Shown: one piece after another, positions 27,701-34,117 of the stretch | Layout of the letters: each line of letters starts with the position of its first letter | Position numbering within the stretch: the first letter of the stretch is position 1 | NCBI RefSeq assembly: GCF_001647025.1 | Contig: NZ_LUKQ02000026.1 | Coordinates: forward strand, 1-39,522 | Origin: Endozoicomonas atrinae | GTDB lineage: Bacteria; Pseudomonadota; Gammaproteobacteria; Pseudomonadales; Endozoicomonadaceae | DNA: 39,522 nt | Direction of reading: 5' to 3' | Notes under the pieces: generated by a model | Database searches by the model: none | The model's input: only the letters and a program-made list of their open reading frames with translations | Told to the model about the DNA's origin: nothing | Program-made: the position numbers and the translations under genes

Positions 27701-28679
27701 GTTAGCCAAAGCTGCAAATCGCATCCTGCAATTTTTTACAAAGCCTATTGAAATACGATTATCGTTTAAAGGGGCACCGTATGTACCACCAGAAAAAGGT
27801 GAAAAGGGTGTCGGTTCATTCAATGGTATACGTTTTCTTGATGGATTATTTAACCCCTGTCCTCTGTCCATTCAGAGTGATACCCATGAAGAACTGCTGA
27901 GAAAGCTTCGTGAGGTCTCAATAGATAAGAATCCACAAGAGCATCTTGAATGTCTCAGGGAAGCGATTAGTCAAGTGATAGAAGACTTCCGGTTGGGTAA
28001 TGCCCCGTCAGATCTCAGTTTAGTTAGAGAGATCCCGTTAGAAAGCCTGGTTTTACTGGTTGATTACGTGAAAGATAATGAAGGTAGGCAGGAAGACTTG
28101 GCTCGTTTGTTATTCCTGGTCGCCAGTCTGGTTGAAGCGCTTCCAGAAAAAGCTGTGGAGTTGGTGAATAGTTCTGGGTTTCAGGCAGATGGGCAGCCGT
28201 ACCTGTTACACCTGATTTCCTCCACTCCACAAAATTCTTGGCTAGCAAATCCGAAGGATGGAACAGTGATGGAGCGGGTTTATCAGGACCATCAGTTCAA
28301 GCGTCTTAAGGAGTGTTGGATGTATAGTCAGAGTAATCCTGATGGCAGTATATACAGCCCCGGTTGTGCAAAAGAACCTGTTCAGGAGTTTACTGAAAAG
28401 GCAGTAGAGAAGGTGCGTACACTGACCCGTGACATAAGTATTCCTGATGACATCCGGTTGATGATGGCTCGGGACTTTGATTTTGCCGGTAAAGTGTTCG
28501 GTATAGAGCCATCAGGAAATCAGGGTTTGATGGTAAGCTCTCCTGTAAACCAGATTCCTTATTATTCGCAGGGTGTGCAGCCTGTGAGGCGTATAAAGGA
28601 TATGGGTTGGACAAAACACCGGTTTAATGTCCCTGGCGGGATTGAGCTTTCAGGAGGCTCCGCTGCCCCTGTTGCTTGA
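18759..28679 (+). CDS. Giant repeat-containing protein of unknown function (3306 residues)
   Basis: I recognise no known family. The ATG at 18759 follows GGAG by 9 bases. Residues 1 to about 270 are Ser/Pro/Gln-rich, probably disordered, with a cationic amphipathic stretch near 190-210 (KKTGFFASIAGIFGKGGKK); there is no standard signal peptide. About 275-660 is a helical, AT-rich region that resembles a diverged repeat unit. Residues 663-2275 are four GC-rich helical units (663, 1074, 1494 and 1885), each with a PWCQ motif. A fifth, diverged AT-rich unit runs from 2276 to about 2654. About 2695-3010 is predicted beta-rich, with alternating polar and hydrophobic residues (KIDRVEIDGRVFKDIK, VDKIDIDIEIAGISISYQL), loosely like AsmA or other lipid-transfer beta-folds. 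The rest is helical. It sits between murA and hisG, is unbroken over 9.9 kb, and was probably gained or expanded by transfer and duplication. A secreted effector or a surface/structural protein are both possible. Confidence 0.9.
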   Translation: MDMRLIIINQATIAGVSGSPDGSNRSLECARPDSSTSRDNDSSSLRGRLSPAPDKPVFLIHRESITPVPGQSILATAVGDSDQSLPAQGLPSRKEVYAGQEEASSVPQLRVGSPFSESSESDDYFDAESGWGIDQRELSASSDAPAREVSDQPLLSAGAPQPMQPTLETALIKEQEESGHASLQVSGSEPKPKKTGFFASIAGIFGKGGKKNRGQEAKTLTSPKNTQETTTGHSNLAQATKPSETLSVSPSPSTSNKQAKTGWSFNPVKRAEEKLKETFLEYAEDPYFQKALANAISNVLANEIRTIDSLAEGARPSYTSTSVRPKEQSDFNSLYNEVEYCIISRCREALSEFIQYGAGKVLGDSGEGCIDSFTPAVSFVLQQQIEKFYIEYLRWIVASPEGQEKTQLWIEGGLKDFIAKESREFRRNQPASDSDSKLKKKIEELPDDLVLKLDKGLRHVGAAVKTTVGRNSPPLVRLLSGAVNEVLVKAVEDGALKVESDFEGAANEVIRILVHSIHNVHFDVVRIFSTKNKSELKKIKALRESLIEKFIDKTISEYSKVKGGKITLWLAKTPVKWFVESKIDALLNKYRDDVEFKKEVDDLLDKNIPDVKEAIKLSIQRAKWIAARLALHEEIKEKNRDGGIEHLDEVTADDTQRLNRSQLLPTEIPAVSQGLVEAVKLGLGELQRHQPEIKAQIQPHLTAVVDTAVKRAAAHGAVQVAGTEGAAAMGPEAFSAAAMPWCQGTASELLNQALTRGLATATAWVEQDQDGARAAITRALTPASGNAGEATGQAVAAAGDDLSARVLPHLREAIDGTLDKALADILGQGVAPLRTAVQENRLLSTPAIRDGLDQVVLQVVERQASRAGAQVDPLSDHVIEPVMATLASELTAGQATAVASVVAWLKNADNARALTGKITPALRQVVERVLADVLVDQLLPEGSEDGTESFKTAIQPYLHGLVEQFLDRAVNYSLERVVAWAEGHGDDITALVKPEIEKTLAGARQEVTEAIRAQQQRLSQMAKTHREQGATATRLASQVAVNTEIRHGRKAAPEAVTATGATAGGEQKPAWQRLLPTEIPAVSQGLVEAVKLGLGELQRHQPEIQARIQPHLTAVVDTAVKHATAHGAVQVAGAESAAAMRPEAFSAAAMPWCQGTASELLNQALTRGLATATAWVDQDQDGARAAITRALTPASGDSAEATGQAVAAAGDDLSARVLPHLREALDGTLDKALADILSQGVAPLRTAVQENRLLSTPAIRDGLDQVVLQVVERQATRAGGQVDPLSDHVIKPVMTTLASELTAGQATAVASVVAWLKNADNARALTGKITPALRQVVERVLTDALAEQLLPEGQEQTVEPLKVQALRVAIKPAIQPCLHGLVEQFLDRAVNYSLERVVAWAEGHGDDITALIQPEIEKTLAGARQEVTEAIRAQQQRLSQMARQDREKSRGVMALAQRVALNTEIRHGRKAASEAVTATGATAGGEQKLAWQRLLTDEVIGSLGDGLVAVLREGVSVVIAKQQAIEAKIRLHLPPLVTTAVETGARHAGRQATGGQTLDPAAGQFSEALMPWCQNLASGLLTQALNEGLNKVDTWLTDDATGARAAIIQGLTPTGDDETGVPGLRGLILPKALPEIQEAIDGQLNQAMARVLRQGARQFQTTMDNNRLLSLPAVRSAVDQVARQALQKGTGKLGAQLDHVSTEVVGPVKVALKAELATLQTTAVNHLVTWLKADDYAGARQLMAPLERQLEQIVQPMLLTLLAEQLGETVDRDALERQAGPYLNGLVQQLLAPVINDSLKRVVDWAEDNHQAIVNEIAPTVNETVDWAQTMLMDAVRNKQQQLQSFMAEDGEVTVVERARILADGLAGTPEVVDESAAASSGPELLTAGVIGSLGDGLVAALRQGVEEVKAKRQVIEDEIRPHLPPLVTAGVGAGARYAGRQATGGETLDTEAGQFREAVEPWCQELATGLLTAAFNEGLDKVEAWLTDEEAGARAAIIQGLTPTGGEEPGAPGLSGLILPKILPEIREAIDGQLNQTMAGVLRQGARQFQTTMANNRLLSLPAVRSAVEQVAQQALQKGAQKLGAQLDPLSTEVLGPVKTALKAELGTLQTTAVNNLVTWLKADDYAGARRLMAPLVGQLEQIVQPMLLKLLAAQLGESVGRDALERQAGPYLNGLVQQLLAPVINDSLKRVIEWAEVNQPAILDEIGPTVNETVDKAESMLMDAVRHKQQQLQAALTAEGNATVERRVRELAEQWHPEAEETGEPAAASSGPELLTDEVIGSLSKGITAVITNGTDIIRRKVWTDNLRLKLGRYEDCSKMSIFPIVIPQVQRIVNEAISVGSDYGIRQLAEPSDGNPVRITEAVKKHFQDLTAGYLGHMVADAIEGMADAVNNNAGDIQKSIEKALKSSGPSTDLPVLLTPHIHGAIDQILHEGRSLIKERISKWIEANASEATPELHKAIDKVLNHIMANGGEWITRHQNGIELEVIKPIQLEITETLKEAQAEIIQNVAVWLSNEANLNRLVATFTNEIREAVTNVVVATVAKQVSGKESGPEFQRVVDGITSYVAPIIDQALRQAITYTVKSLSGWVQQHGTDISSLVNPLIDKTVQDVMPSVRQAVQDKALLLARNKAQDIDFNKLAAEMAVAFVDHIDPDTLTSGALKVEPKSSVVRELPKILCFLMQTAETYECLGGNLMEPIKIDRVEIDGRVFKDIKAQLIRMADGSIRILKMDLKFEDVDKIDIDIEIAGISISYQLPEKSKLYRAALLSSAPMMSPADLARSLFDAFVPERIDFNIDQITGEFHDNILDGPGEDTLGFGLSGIKLSLRLHKYYPKPYMDISVGPKDGHQTVESIKVKVSGQGVVDHIEADIDVDRYRNGFADVSVLVEPGRLNRFVGWLIGGPIKVEAKAAINNGIGTLPDVGAIHVHAPRFGGICNALIKNTIKAFNPGFRLGDDGKPVIKLKLTLFSEERSNPITRWLAKAANRILQFFTKPIEIRLSFKGAPYVPPEKGEKGVGSFNGIRFLDGLFNPCPLSIQSDTHEELLRKLREVSIDKNPQEHLECLREAISQVIEDFRLGNAPSDLSLVREIPLESLVLLVDYVKDNEGRQEDLARLLFLVASLVEALPEKAVELVNSSGFQADGQPYLLHLISSTPQNSWLANPKDGTVMERVYQDHQFKRLKECWMYSQSNPDGSIYSPGCAKEPVQEFTEKAVEKVRTLTRDISIPDDIRLMMARDFDFAGKVFGIEPSGNQGLMVSSPVNQIPYYSQGVQPVRRIKDMGWTKHRFNVPGGIELSGGSAAPVA
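20745..23237 (+). repeat. Tandem repeat pair A1-A2 inside the giant gene
   Basis: A1 is 20745-21977 (411 codons) and A2 is 21978-23237 (420 codons). Both begin LLPTEIPAVSQGLVEAVK and stay very similar at DNA level; the first 79 residues differ at 7 places. A2 has about 9 extra residues after LLPEGQEQ. Each ends with a linker containing AVTATGATAGGEQK. The block is strikingly GC-rich: the 60 bases from 21241 contain 44 G or C, against 16 in the 60 bases from 20341 just upstream. Confidence 0.9.
23238..25583 (+). repeat. Tandem repeat pair B1-B2 inside the giant gene
   Basis: B1 is 23238-24410 and B2 is 24411-25583; both are exactly 391 codons. They begin LLTDEVIGSLGDGLVA and LLTAGVIGSLGDGLVA and share long near-identical stretches, including NNRLLSLPAVRSAV and LVTWLKADDYAGAR. 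Both end in a linker with AAASSGPELLT. They are clearly related to the A pair but more distant from it than from each other. GC-rich composition ends abruptly shortly after 25600, where the fifth unit begins. Confidence 0.9.
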
Positions 28680-28849
28680 GTGGGGCATGGTGAATATACC
28701 ATCAAGATGGCTCTCCTATTCATGCAATACTGATCAGCCTTGCATTAATACGCCGTGCCTTTCTAAGTACCTTTCCTTATATCTATGTTATCATTCAGTC
28801 CTGTTCGCAAAGAGTACCCTTACGGAGATGCTCTCTGGAGAAAGGGCAT

Positions 28850-28890
28850 GTTATTTATAAATGCCAATATCTGGATAAACTATAAATAAC
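28850..28890. repeat. Perfect inverted repeat upstream of hisG
   Basis: GTTATTTATA (28850-28859) is mirrored by TATAAATAAC (28881-28890) with a 21-base spacer, in the 293-base gap between the giant gene and hisG. It could be an operator or a weak end signal for the giant gene. The rest of the gap shows no gene; a TATAAG at 28947 could be a hisG -10 box, but I find no good -35 partner. Confidence 0.4.
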
Positions 28891-28972
28891 GACTCATAAA
28901 TTCTTAATCGTGCAGTTCTTCTACCTTCGTCATTGTTAAAACGCATTATAAGTAAGGAAGCCTGAGAGAAGT

Positions 28973-29611
28973 ATGTCGAGCCAGATCACCATTGCGCTGT
29001 CCAAGGGGCGCATCCTGAAAGAGACTCTCCCTCTGTTGAAAGCCGCAGGTATTGAGCCTGCTGAAGACCCGGATAAAAGTCGCAAACTGGTGATTGGTAC
29101 TACGCATCCCCATGTAAACCTGCTGATTGTCCGGGCCAGCGATGTGCCAACCTATGTGGAGTATGGTGCCGCCGATATGGGCGTTGCCGGCAAGGATGTG
29201 CTGATGGAACATGGCTCCTCCGAGTTGTATGAGCCGCTGGATTTGAAAATCGCCCAGTGCAAGTTGATGACGGCAGGAAAAGTTGGGGCTCCAAAATCTT
29301 CTGGCCGACTCAAGGTGGCTACAAAGTTTGTGAATGTTGCCAAGCAGTACTATGCCTCTCAGGGCGTTCAGGCTGACATCATTAAACTCTATGGCTCCAT
29401 GGAGCTGGCTCCACTTGTTGGTCTGGCGGACATCATTATTGATGTGGTGGATACCGGAAATACTCTGCGGGCAAATGGTCTGGAGCCTCAGGAACTGATT
29501 GCTGAAATCAGTTCCAGAATGGTGGTCAACAGGGCATCGATGAAAGTGAAGTATAAGCTGATTGGCCAGTTGCTGGATCAGCTGACATATGCGGTTGAGG
29601 AAAAGGCATGA
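28973..29611 (+). CDS. hisG: HisG, ATP phosphoribosyltransferase (short form)
   Basis: HisG joins ATP and PRPP in the first step of histidine synthesis. At 212 residues this is the short form, which lacks the C-terminal regulatory domain and by family knowledge needs the HisZ subunit; hisZ is not in this window. The sequence shows [18 protein letters not shown] at the start, the [13 protein letters not shown] segment, and the PRPP-binding loop in [19 protein letters not shown]. It overlaps hisD by ATGA. A murA-hisG-hisD order is common in Pseudomonas and relatives, so the giant gene interrupts a known neighbourhood. Confidence 0.96.
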   Translation: MSSQITIALSKGRILKETLPLLKAAGIEPAEDPDKSRKLVIGTTHPHVNLLIVRASDVPTYVEYGAADMGVAGKDVLMEHGSSELYEPLDLKIAQCKLMTAGKVGAPKSSGRLKVATKFVNVAKQYYASQGVQADIIKLYGSMELAPLVGLADIIIDVVDTGNTLRANGLEPQELIAEISSRMVVNRASMKVKYKLIGQLLDQLTYAVEEKA

Positions 29612-30921
29612 CGTCGGAAGTAGTAGCCCCCGTTCAGCTGGACTTCAGCAGTCCAGACTTTTCAGCTCAGTTGGACTCTCTACTGGCCTGGGAATCTGTT
29701 TCAAACGGCAGTGTTCAAGAACAGGTTAAAGCCATTATTGATCAGGTGCGCAAGCAGAAAGATCAAGCTGTGATGGAATATACCTGCCGTTTTGATAGAC
29801 GTCAGATAAGCAGTATGGGGGAGCTGACGCTTGATGCTGACCGCTTACAGCAGGCGCTTAACAATATTCAGCCTGAGCAGCGGGAGGCCCTGGAAACTGC
29901 CGCTAACCGAATTCGTGACTATCATCAGCACCAGCAGCAGAGCTCCTGGAATTACCGGGAGAGTGATGGCACATTGCTTGGCCAGCAGGTCACGCCTATG
30001 GATCGAGTGGGGCTGTACGTTCCCGGTGGCCGTGCATCTTATCCTTCATCGGTGTTAATGAATGCCATACCTGCTTCGGTTGCCGGAGTGCCTGAGGTGG
30101 TGATGGTGGTTCCCGCGCCAGACGGTGAGCTGAATGAACTGGTGCTGGCAGCTGCCGCTGTTGCCGGGGTCAGTCGTGTGTTTACCATTGGTGGTGCTCA
30201 GGCGGTGGCGGCACTGGCTTACGGAACGGAAACGATTCCACAGGTGGATAAGATTGTGGGTCCTGGCAATATTTATGTTGCTACCGCTAAACGGGAAGTT
30301 TTTGGACAGGTGGGTATCGACATGATTGCCGGTCCGTCAGAAATTCTGGTGGTTTGCGATGGCCAGAGCAACCCTGACTGGATCGCCATGGATCTTTTCT
30401 CGCAGGCGGAACATGATGAAGATGCCCAGGCGATTCTGATTTCACCTGACGGGGACTTTCTGGAGCAGGTTCAGGAGAGCATTAATCGACTGCTACCAAC
30501 CATGGAACGGAAGGATATTATCGCAACGTCACTTAATAAACGGGGCGCTTTGATTGCTGTTCCTGACCTGGATTCTGCCTGTGAGCTGGTAAATCGCATT
30601 GCACCGGAACATCTCGAGCTGTCTGTTGAAGAACCAGAGAACTGGCTACCCAAGATACGTCATGCTGGCGCTATTTTTATGGGCAGATATACGGCTGAGG
30701 CCCTGGGTGATTACTGTGCAGGGCCAAATCATGTGTTGCCCACATCCGGAACCGCACGCTTTTCTTCTCCATTAGGCGTTTATGACTTTCAGAAGCGCTC
30801 TTCAGTGATTCAGTTTTCTGCGGAAGGGGCGTCGGAAATGGGGAAGGTGGCGTCGGTTCTGGCCAGGGGTGAATCGCTGACAGCACATGCGCGTTCGGCA
30901 GAGTATCGTATTAAAGAGTAA
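29608..30921 (+). CDS. hisD: HisD, histidinol dehydrogenase
   Basis: HisD oxidises histidinol to histidine in two NAD-dependent steps at the end of the pathway. The 437-residue protein is of normal length. Family segments are present: [20 protein letters not shown], the [20 protein letters not shown] nucleotide region, GPSEILVV, the zinc and active-site region [14 protein letters not shown], the RIAPEHLEL catalytic motif and [18 protein letters not shown]. It overlaps hisG and ends at a strong terminator. hisC, which follows hisD in Pseudomonas, is not here. Confidence 0.97.
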   Translation: MTSEVVAPVQLDFSSPDFSAQLDSLLAWESVSNGSVQEQVKAIIDQVRKQKDQAVMEYTCRFDRRQISSMGELTLDADRLQQALNNIQPEQREALETAANRIRDYHQHQQQSSWNYRESDGTLLGQQVTPMDRVGLYVPGGRASYPSSVLMNAIPASVAGVPEVVMVVPAPDGELNELVLAAAAVAGVSRVFTIGGAQAVAALAYGTETIPQVDKIVGPGNIYVATAKREVFGQVGIDMIAGPSEILVVCDGQSNPDWIAMDLFSQAEHDEDAQAILISPDGDFLEQVQESINRLLPTMERKDIIATSLNKRGALIAVPDLDSACELVNRIAPEHLELSVEEPENWLPKIRHAGAIFMGRYTAEALGDYCAGPNHVLPTSGTARFSSPLGVYDFQKRSSVIQFSAEGASEMGKVASVLARGESLTAHARSAEYRIKE

Positions 30922-30930
30922 GCACCGGGT

Positions 30931-30963
30931 GTTCGGCTTCCAAGGGGAAGCCGAACGTTTTTT
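30931..30963 (+). terminator. Intrinsic terminator of hisGD
   Basis: GTTCGGCTTCC (30931-30941) pairs perfectly with GGAAGCCGAAC (30946-30956) over a 4-base loop, followed by GTTTTTT (30957-30963). It starts 10 bases after the hisD stop. Its T run reaches the stop codon of the convergent kinase gene; in the minus direction the hairpin has no T run. Confidence 0.88.
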
Positions 30964-31858
30964 AGATAAGTTTCGCCGCCATCAGCAGTGCGCCATGCAT
31001 GGCATCACCCTGTGGCAGGGTTGCAATAGGAGCTACATCGTTTGGCAACCAGGGCATAACGAATTCACTCAGCCCACCTACCAGTGCACACTGGTTAGCT
31101 CCACGCTGATGAAGTACCCGGATCATCATGGCGGCATCTTCAGCACTTTCACGAATTAGCTGTTCTGCCAACTTATCGCCCTTGCTCAAATGCTCAACCA
31201 CCATCGGTCCATAAGAGCCGTAGTCTCTCGGGAGCGCGCTGTCCTGCCAGGCAACGGCATTTTCAGGACTGTTGTCAAACGTCGTCATGATGGCCTGACT
31301 TAATGGGGTTGCTTCCTTCATGCCTTCATGGGCCAGCAGGGAAAAACGTACTGCAGCGAGGCCCAGGCTGGCACCACTGCCGTGATCCGAGATCGGGAAG
31401 CCCCAGCCGCCCAGTGTTTTCATTTCACCCTCAATCAGGCTGGCGCCACAGGAACCGGTACCCAGAATCAGGATCGCCCCATCTTTGCCATCAAATGCGC
31501 CCATACAGGCGGCATAGGCATCAGTTTCCAGGAATATACCGGCAAACGGAAAGCCCCAGCCCAGAACCAGATCGCGTTCTTTTTTCTGATTGACACCGGC
31601 CAGACCCAGACCGGCATACATGCGTCCAAAGTCGTTTTCTCCCAGGCCGGCTTTATCCATCGCTTCGCGGGTGGCCTGCATAATCGCATTGCAGGCTGAG
31701 TCAAGCCCGGTGCGAGGGTTCGCGCTGCCTGCGAATCCTTCCCCCAGAATATTGCCATCAAGATCGGCGATACGCGCCCGGCATGAAGTACCACCACCGT
31801 CTACGCCCAGAAGGAGTGATTGTTTGCTGTCAGTTTCTTTTAATGGTGCGGATGCCAT
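30962..31858 (-). CDS. BadF/BadG-type amino-sugar kinase (GlcNAc or GlcN kinase)
   Basis: This 298-residue protein belongs to the BadF/BadG/BcrA/BcrD ATPase family, which includes N-acetylglucosamine kinases and the Vibrio glucosamine kinase GspK. The phosphate-binding motif LLGVDGGGTSCRARIADLDG is at about 17-36; later come ILILGTGSCGASLIEG and GGWGFPISDHGSGASLGL, typical of the family. It would phosphorylate the free amino sugar released when ChbF splits phosphorylated chitobiose. It is the last gene of the chitobiose operon, 6 bases after chbG, with AGGA at the chbG stop as ribosome-binding site. Substrate choice between GlcNAc and GlcN cannot be read from the sequence. Confidence 0.82.
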   Translation of the reverse strand: MASAPLKETDSKQSLLLGVDGGGTSCRARIADLDGNILGEGFAGSANPRTGLDSACNAIMQATREAMDKAGLGENDFGRMYAGLGLAGVNQKKERDLVLGWGFPFAGIFLETDAYAACMGAFDGKDGAILILGTGSCGASLIEGEMKTLGGWGFPISDHGSGASLGLAAVRFSLLAHEGMKEATPLSQAIMTTFDNSPENAVAWQDSALPRDYGSYGPMVVEHLSKGDKLAEQLIRESAEDAAMMIRVLHQRGANQCALVGGLSEFVMPWLPNDVAPIATLPQGDAMHGALLMAAKLI

Positions 31859-31864
31859 ATTTGT

Positions 31865-32602
31865 TTAATCCTGCAGGCAACTGTAATCGGAGATGGTAAC
31901 ACCCATACCACCGAGGGATTCAAGCAGTGATGGATCGGTGAGAATGGCCAGCTCACGGGTTCGGGCGGTTGCATAACCGCTGGCTTCCAGCAGAGGCTCA
32001 TCGATCAGTGCTGGATGTGCCATCAGCTCCAGTACCTGCACTCTTCCCAGGTATTGGCGAACGATGTCGAGGAGGTTCTCTCCAGTCAGGCTGTCACCGT
32101 AAAACTTGTCTGAAAAGCCCAGGCTTTTGCCTTTGTACTGAGTCATTTCATTTTCAGGGCGAAGTGGGACCCTGTACTCATCTGCCAGCTTTCTGGCGAT
32201 GGGGGCAACCAGGGCATGGCGATGGCAGTGGTGGTGACCATCCATATGGCTAAGTTCGACACCAAGGCTCAGGAAGTGCTCAATCTGTGCGCGCAGTTCA
32301 CGCTCAATCTCTTCCGAATTCATGGACTGATTGTCCCAGAACTGGCTCTGGTTCTGTAGCTTACCTGTCTGGTCAAGCAGGGTAGGAACGTTCTCTGCCA
32401 TTGGGGTGCCTGCTGTCAGGCGCAGATGAATGCCCACTTTCAACCCAGGATTGAGTGTGGCCAGCTCAGCAGCGTGGCGCTCGGCAGGCATGCCCACCAT
32501 CAGAGTGGTGGAGCGAACAATACCTTGCTGAAAAGCTTCGATGATGCCCAGGTTTACACCCCGGGTCAGGCCGAAATCATCGGCATTGACGATCAGTTTC
32601 AT
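31865..32602 (-). CDS. chbG: ChbG, chitooligosaccharide deacetylase
   Basis: ChbG (YdjC family) removes an acetyl group from chitobiose 6-phosphate, which in E. coli is needed before ChbF can cleave it. The 245 residues are typical. The metal-binding Asp pair is in NADDFG (residues 6-11), the GIHL histidine is at 59, and HMDGHHHCHRH lies at 119-129. It stands between chbF and the kinase gene in the minus-strand operon, after a 168-base gap with a palindromic repeat. Confidence 0.92.
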   Translation of the reverse strand: MKLIVNADDFGLTRGVNLGIIEAFQQGIVRSTTLMVGMPAERHAAELATLNPGLKVGIHLRLTAGTPMAENVPTLLDQTGKLQNQSQFWDNQSMNSEEIERELRAQIEHFLSLGVELSHMDGHHHCHRHALVAPIARKLADEYRVPLRPENEMTQYKGKSLGFSDKFYGDSLTGENLLDIVRQYLGRVQVLELMAHPALIDEPLLEASGYATARTRELAILTDPSLLESLGGMGVTISDYSCLQD

Positions 32603-32672
32603 AGGGCGTTGGAGATAAATCTCCCCTCAGTAAGATGGGAATTTTGAACCTTAAAGGAAGCGCGGTCTGCTA

Positions 32673-32740
32673 TCCGCTGCCCGCCTCCCGAAAGAGCCTG
32701 GTTAGTGTGCTTTTTCGGGAAGCGGGCAACGGGCAGCGGA
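32673..32740. repeat. Palindromic repeat between chbF and chbG
   Basis: TCCGCTGCCCG (32673-32683) is mirrored by CGGGCAGCGGA (32730-32740). Inside, CCCGAAA (32687-32693) is mirrored by TTTTCGGG. The right arm carries an extra seven bases of the CCCGTTG type compared with the left, as in repeats that grow by short tandem duplication. It lies inside an operon and may act as an mRNA hairpin. Confidence 0.65.
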
Positions 32741-32770
32741 AAGCGTTTATCTTTGCGGTTCCCAAACAAA

Positions 32771-34084
32771 TTAAGCGAGGTTGGCAAATTGTGGCAGGTA
32801 ATCGCGGTTCTCGGCGATGATATCATCAAGAATCTTCTTACCTGTGGCCAGATCCGGAACCAGTGGATTCAGTGCCATTGCCATCAGAGCCTTGTCGTAA
32901 TCGCCATAAACGGCGGCATCAATAGCCAGCGTCTCATAAGCTTTAACCTGTTGGAGCAGACCATTCAGGTGCGTTGGCATAGTACCAAAGGAGATGGCAT
33001 GAGCACCGTCGGCATCGACCATAGCATTGATTTCTACAACGGCGTCGTCTGGCAGGCCGTTGATGGCTCCATTGTTACGGGTATTAACGACATTGATCGT
33101 TCTTTTGTTGTTCCAGATGGCATCTACCAGATCCAGCGAGACTTCTGAGTAGTATGCGCCGCCACGCTTTTCAAGTTGGCTTGGCTTGTGATCCAGGTTA
33201 GGGTCGGCATACAGTTCAAACAGCTCTTCTTCGGTTTTCATTACCTGTTCTGCACGTGTGCCACCAGACTCTGCAGCTTTCAGTTCATCAGCCAGCATCG
33301 CTTCTTTCAGGTAGAAGTAGCGGTGGTAAGGGCAGGGAACCACACCAAGGGCTTTCAGGAATGATTTATCCCATGGCTCTTCCGTAATGTTGTTCATGTT
33401 CAGGCTGGCGCCATTGCCCAGCAGTTTAAGAACTTCCTGAGTTTTGTCTTCACCGGCAACGGAAACGTTGTGAACCCATACCATGTGGTTCAGACCGGCA
33501 AAGTCCAGAGACGCTTCTTCAGGCTTAACCCCCAGCATGCGGGCAATGGAGTAGTGCATATTGATGGGGACGTTACACAGACCCATCACTTTGACATTGG
33601 TATGCTTGATAACGGCTTCGGTGACCATACCGGCCGGGTTGGTAAAGTTGATCAGCCAGGCGTCCGGGGCAACTTCTTCAATATCACGGCAGATGTCGAG
33701 AATAACAGGGATAGTGCGCAGCGCTTTGGCAAAACCGCCAGGCCCCGTGGTTTCCTGGCCGATAACGTTGTATCGCAGGGGAATTCGCTCATCGCGGGCA
33801 CGGGCTGCCAGACCACCAACACGGAACTGGGACATAACGAACTGGGCGTCTTTGATACCTTCACGGCGGTTCAGTGTTGCCCATACTTTAATATCAAGGC
33901 CGGCTTTTTCGATCATACGCTTGGTCAGATCGGCGACAATGTTTACTTTGCGTTCGCCGTCTTCAACATCAACCAGGCAAATTTCGGTAACAGGCAGCTC
34001 ACGGATACGGCGGATAATGCCGTCAACCAGCTCCGGTGTGTAGCTACTGCCACCGCCAATAATCGTCAGCTTAAGATTTTTCAT
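32771..34084 (-). CDS. chbF: ChbF, 6-phospho-beta-glucosidase/chitobiase (GH4)
   Basis: ChbF is a family 4 glycoside hydrolase that needs NAD and a divalent metal, and it cleaves phosphorylated, mono-deacetylated chitobiose in the cytoplasm. The 437-residue protein has the NAD-binding start LTIIGGGSSYTPELVDG, and the metal ligands expected for GH4, Cys170 in GLCNVPINMH and His200 in LNHMVW. The NFTNPAGMVTEA segment is also typical. It follows the LacI-type regulator after 33 bases. ChbF is preferred over a plain cellobiose enzyme because chbG, the amino-sugar kinase and a chitoporin are next to it. Confidence 0.9.
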   Translation of the reverse strand: MKNLKLTIIGGGSSYTPELVDGIIRRIRELPVTEICLVDVEDGERKVNIVADLTKRMIEKAGLDIKVWATLNRREGIKDAQFVMSQFRVGGLAARARDERIPLRYNVIGQETTGPGGFAKALRTIPVILDICRDIEEVAPDAWLINFTNPAGMVTEAVIKHTNVKVMGLCNVPINMHYSIARMLGVKPEEASLDFAGLNHMVWVHNVSVAGEDKTQEVLKLLGNGASLNMNNITEEPWDKSFLKALGVVPCPYHRYFYLKEAMLADELKAAESGGTRAEQVMKTEEELFELYADPNLDHKPSQLEKRGGAYYSEVSLDLVDAIWNNKRTINVVNTRNNGAINGLPDDAVVEINAMVDADGAHAISFGTMPTHLNGLLQQVKAYETLAIDAAVYGDYDKALMAMALNPLVPDLATGKKILDDIIAENRDYLPQFANLA

Positions 34085-34117
34085 GATATTTTCCTGAGAT
34101 CCTTTGCTCTTAAATTG

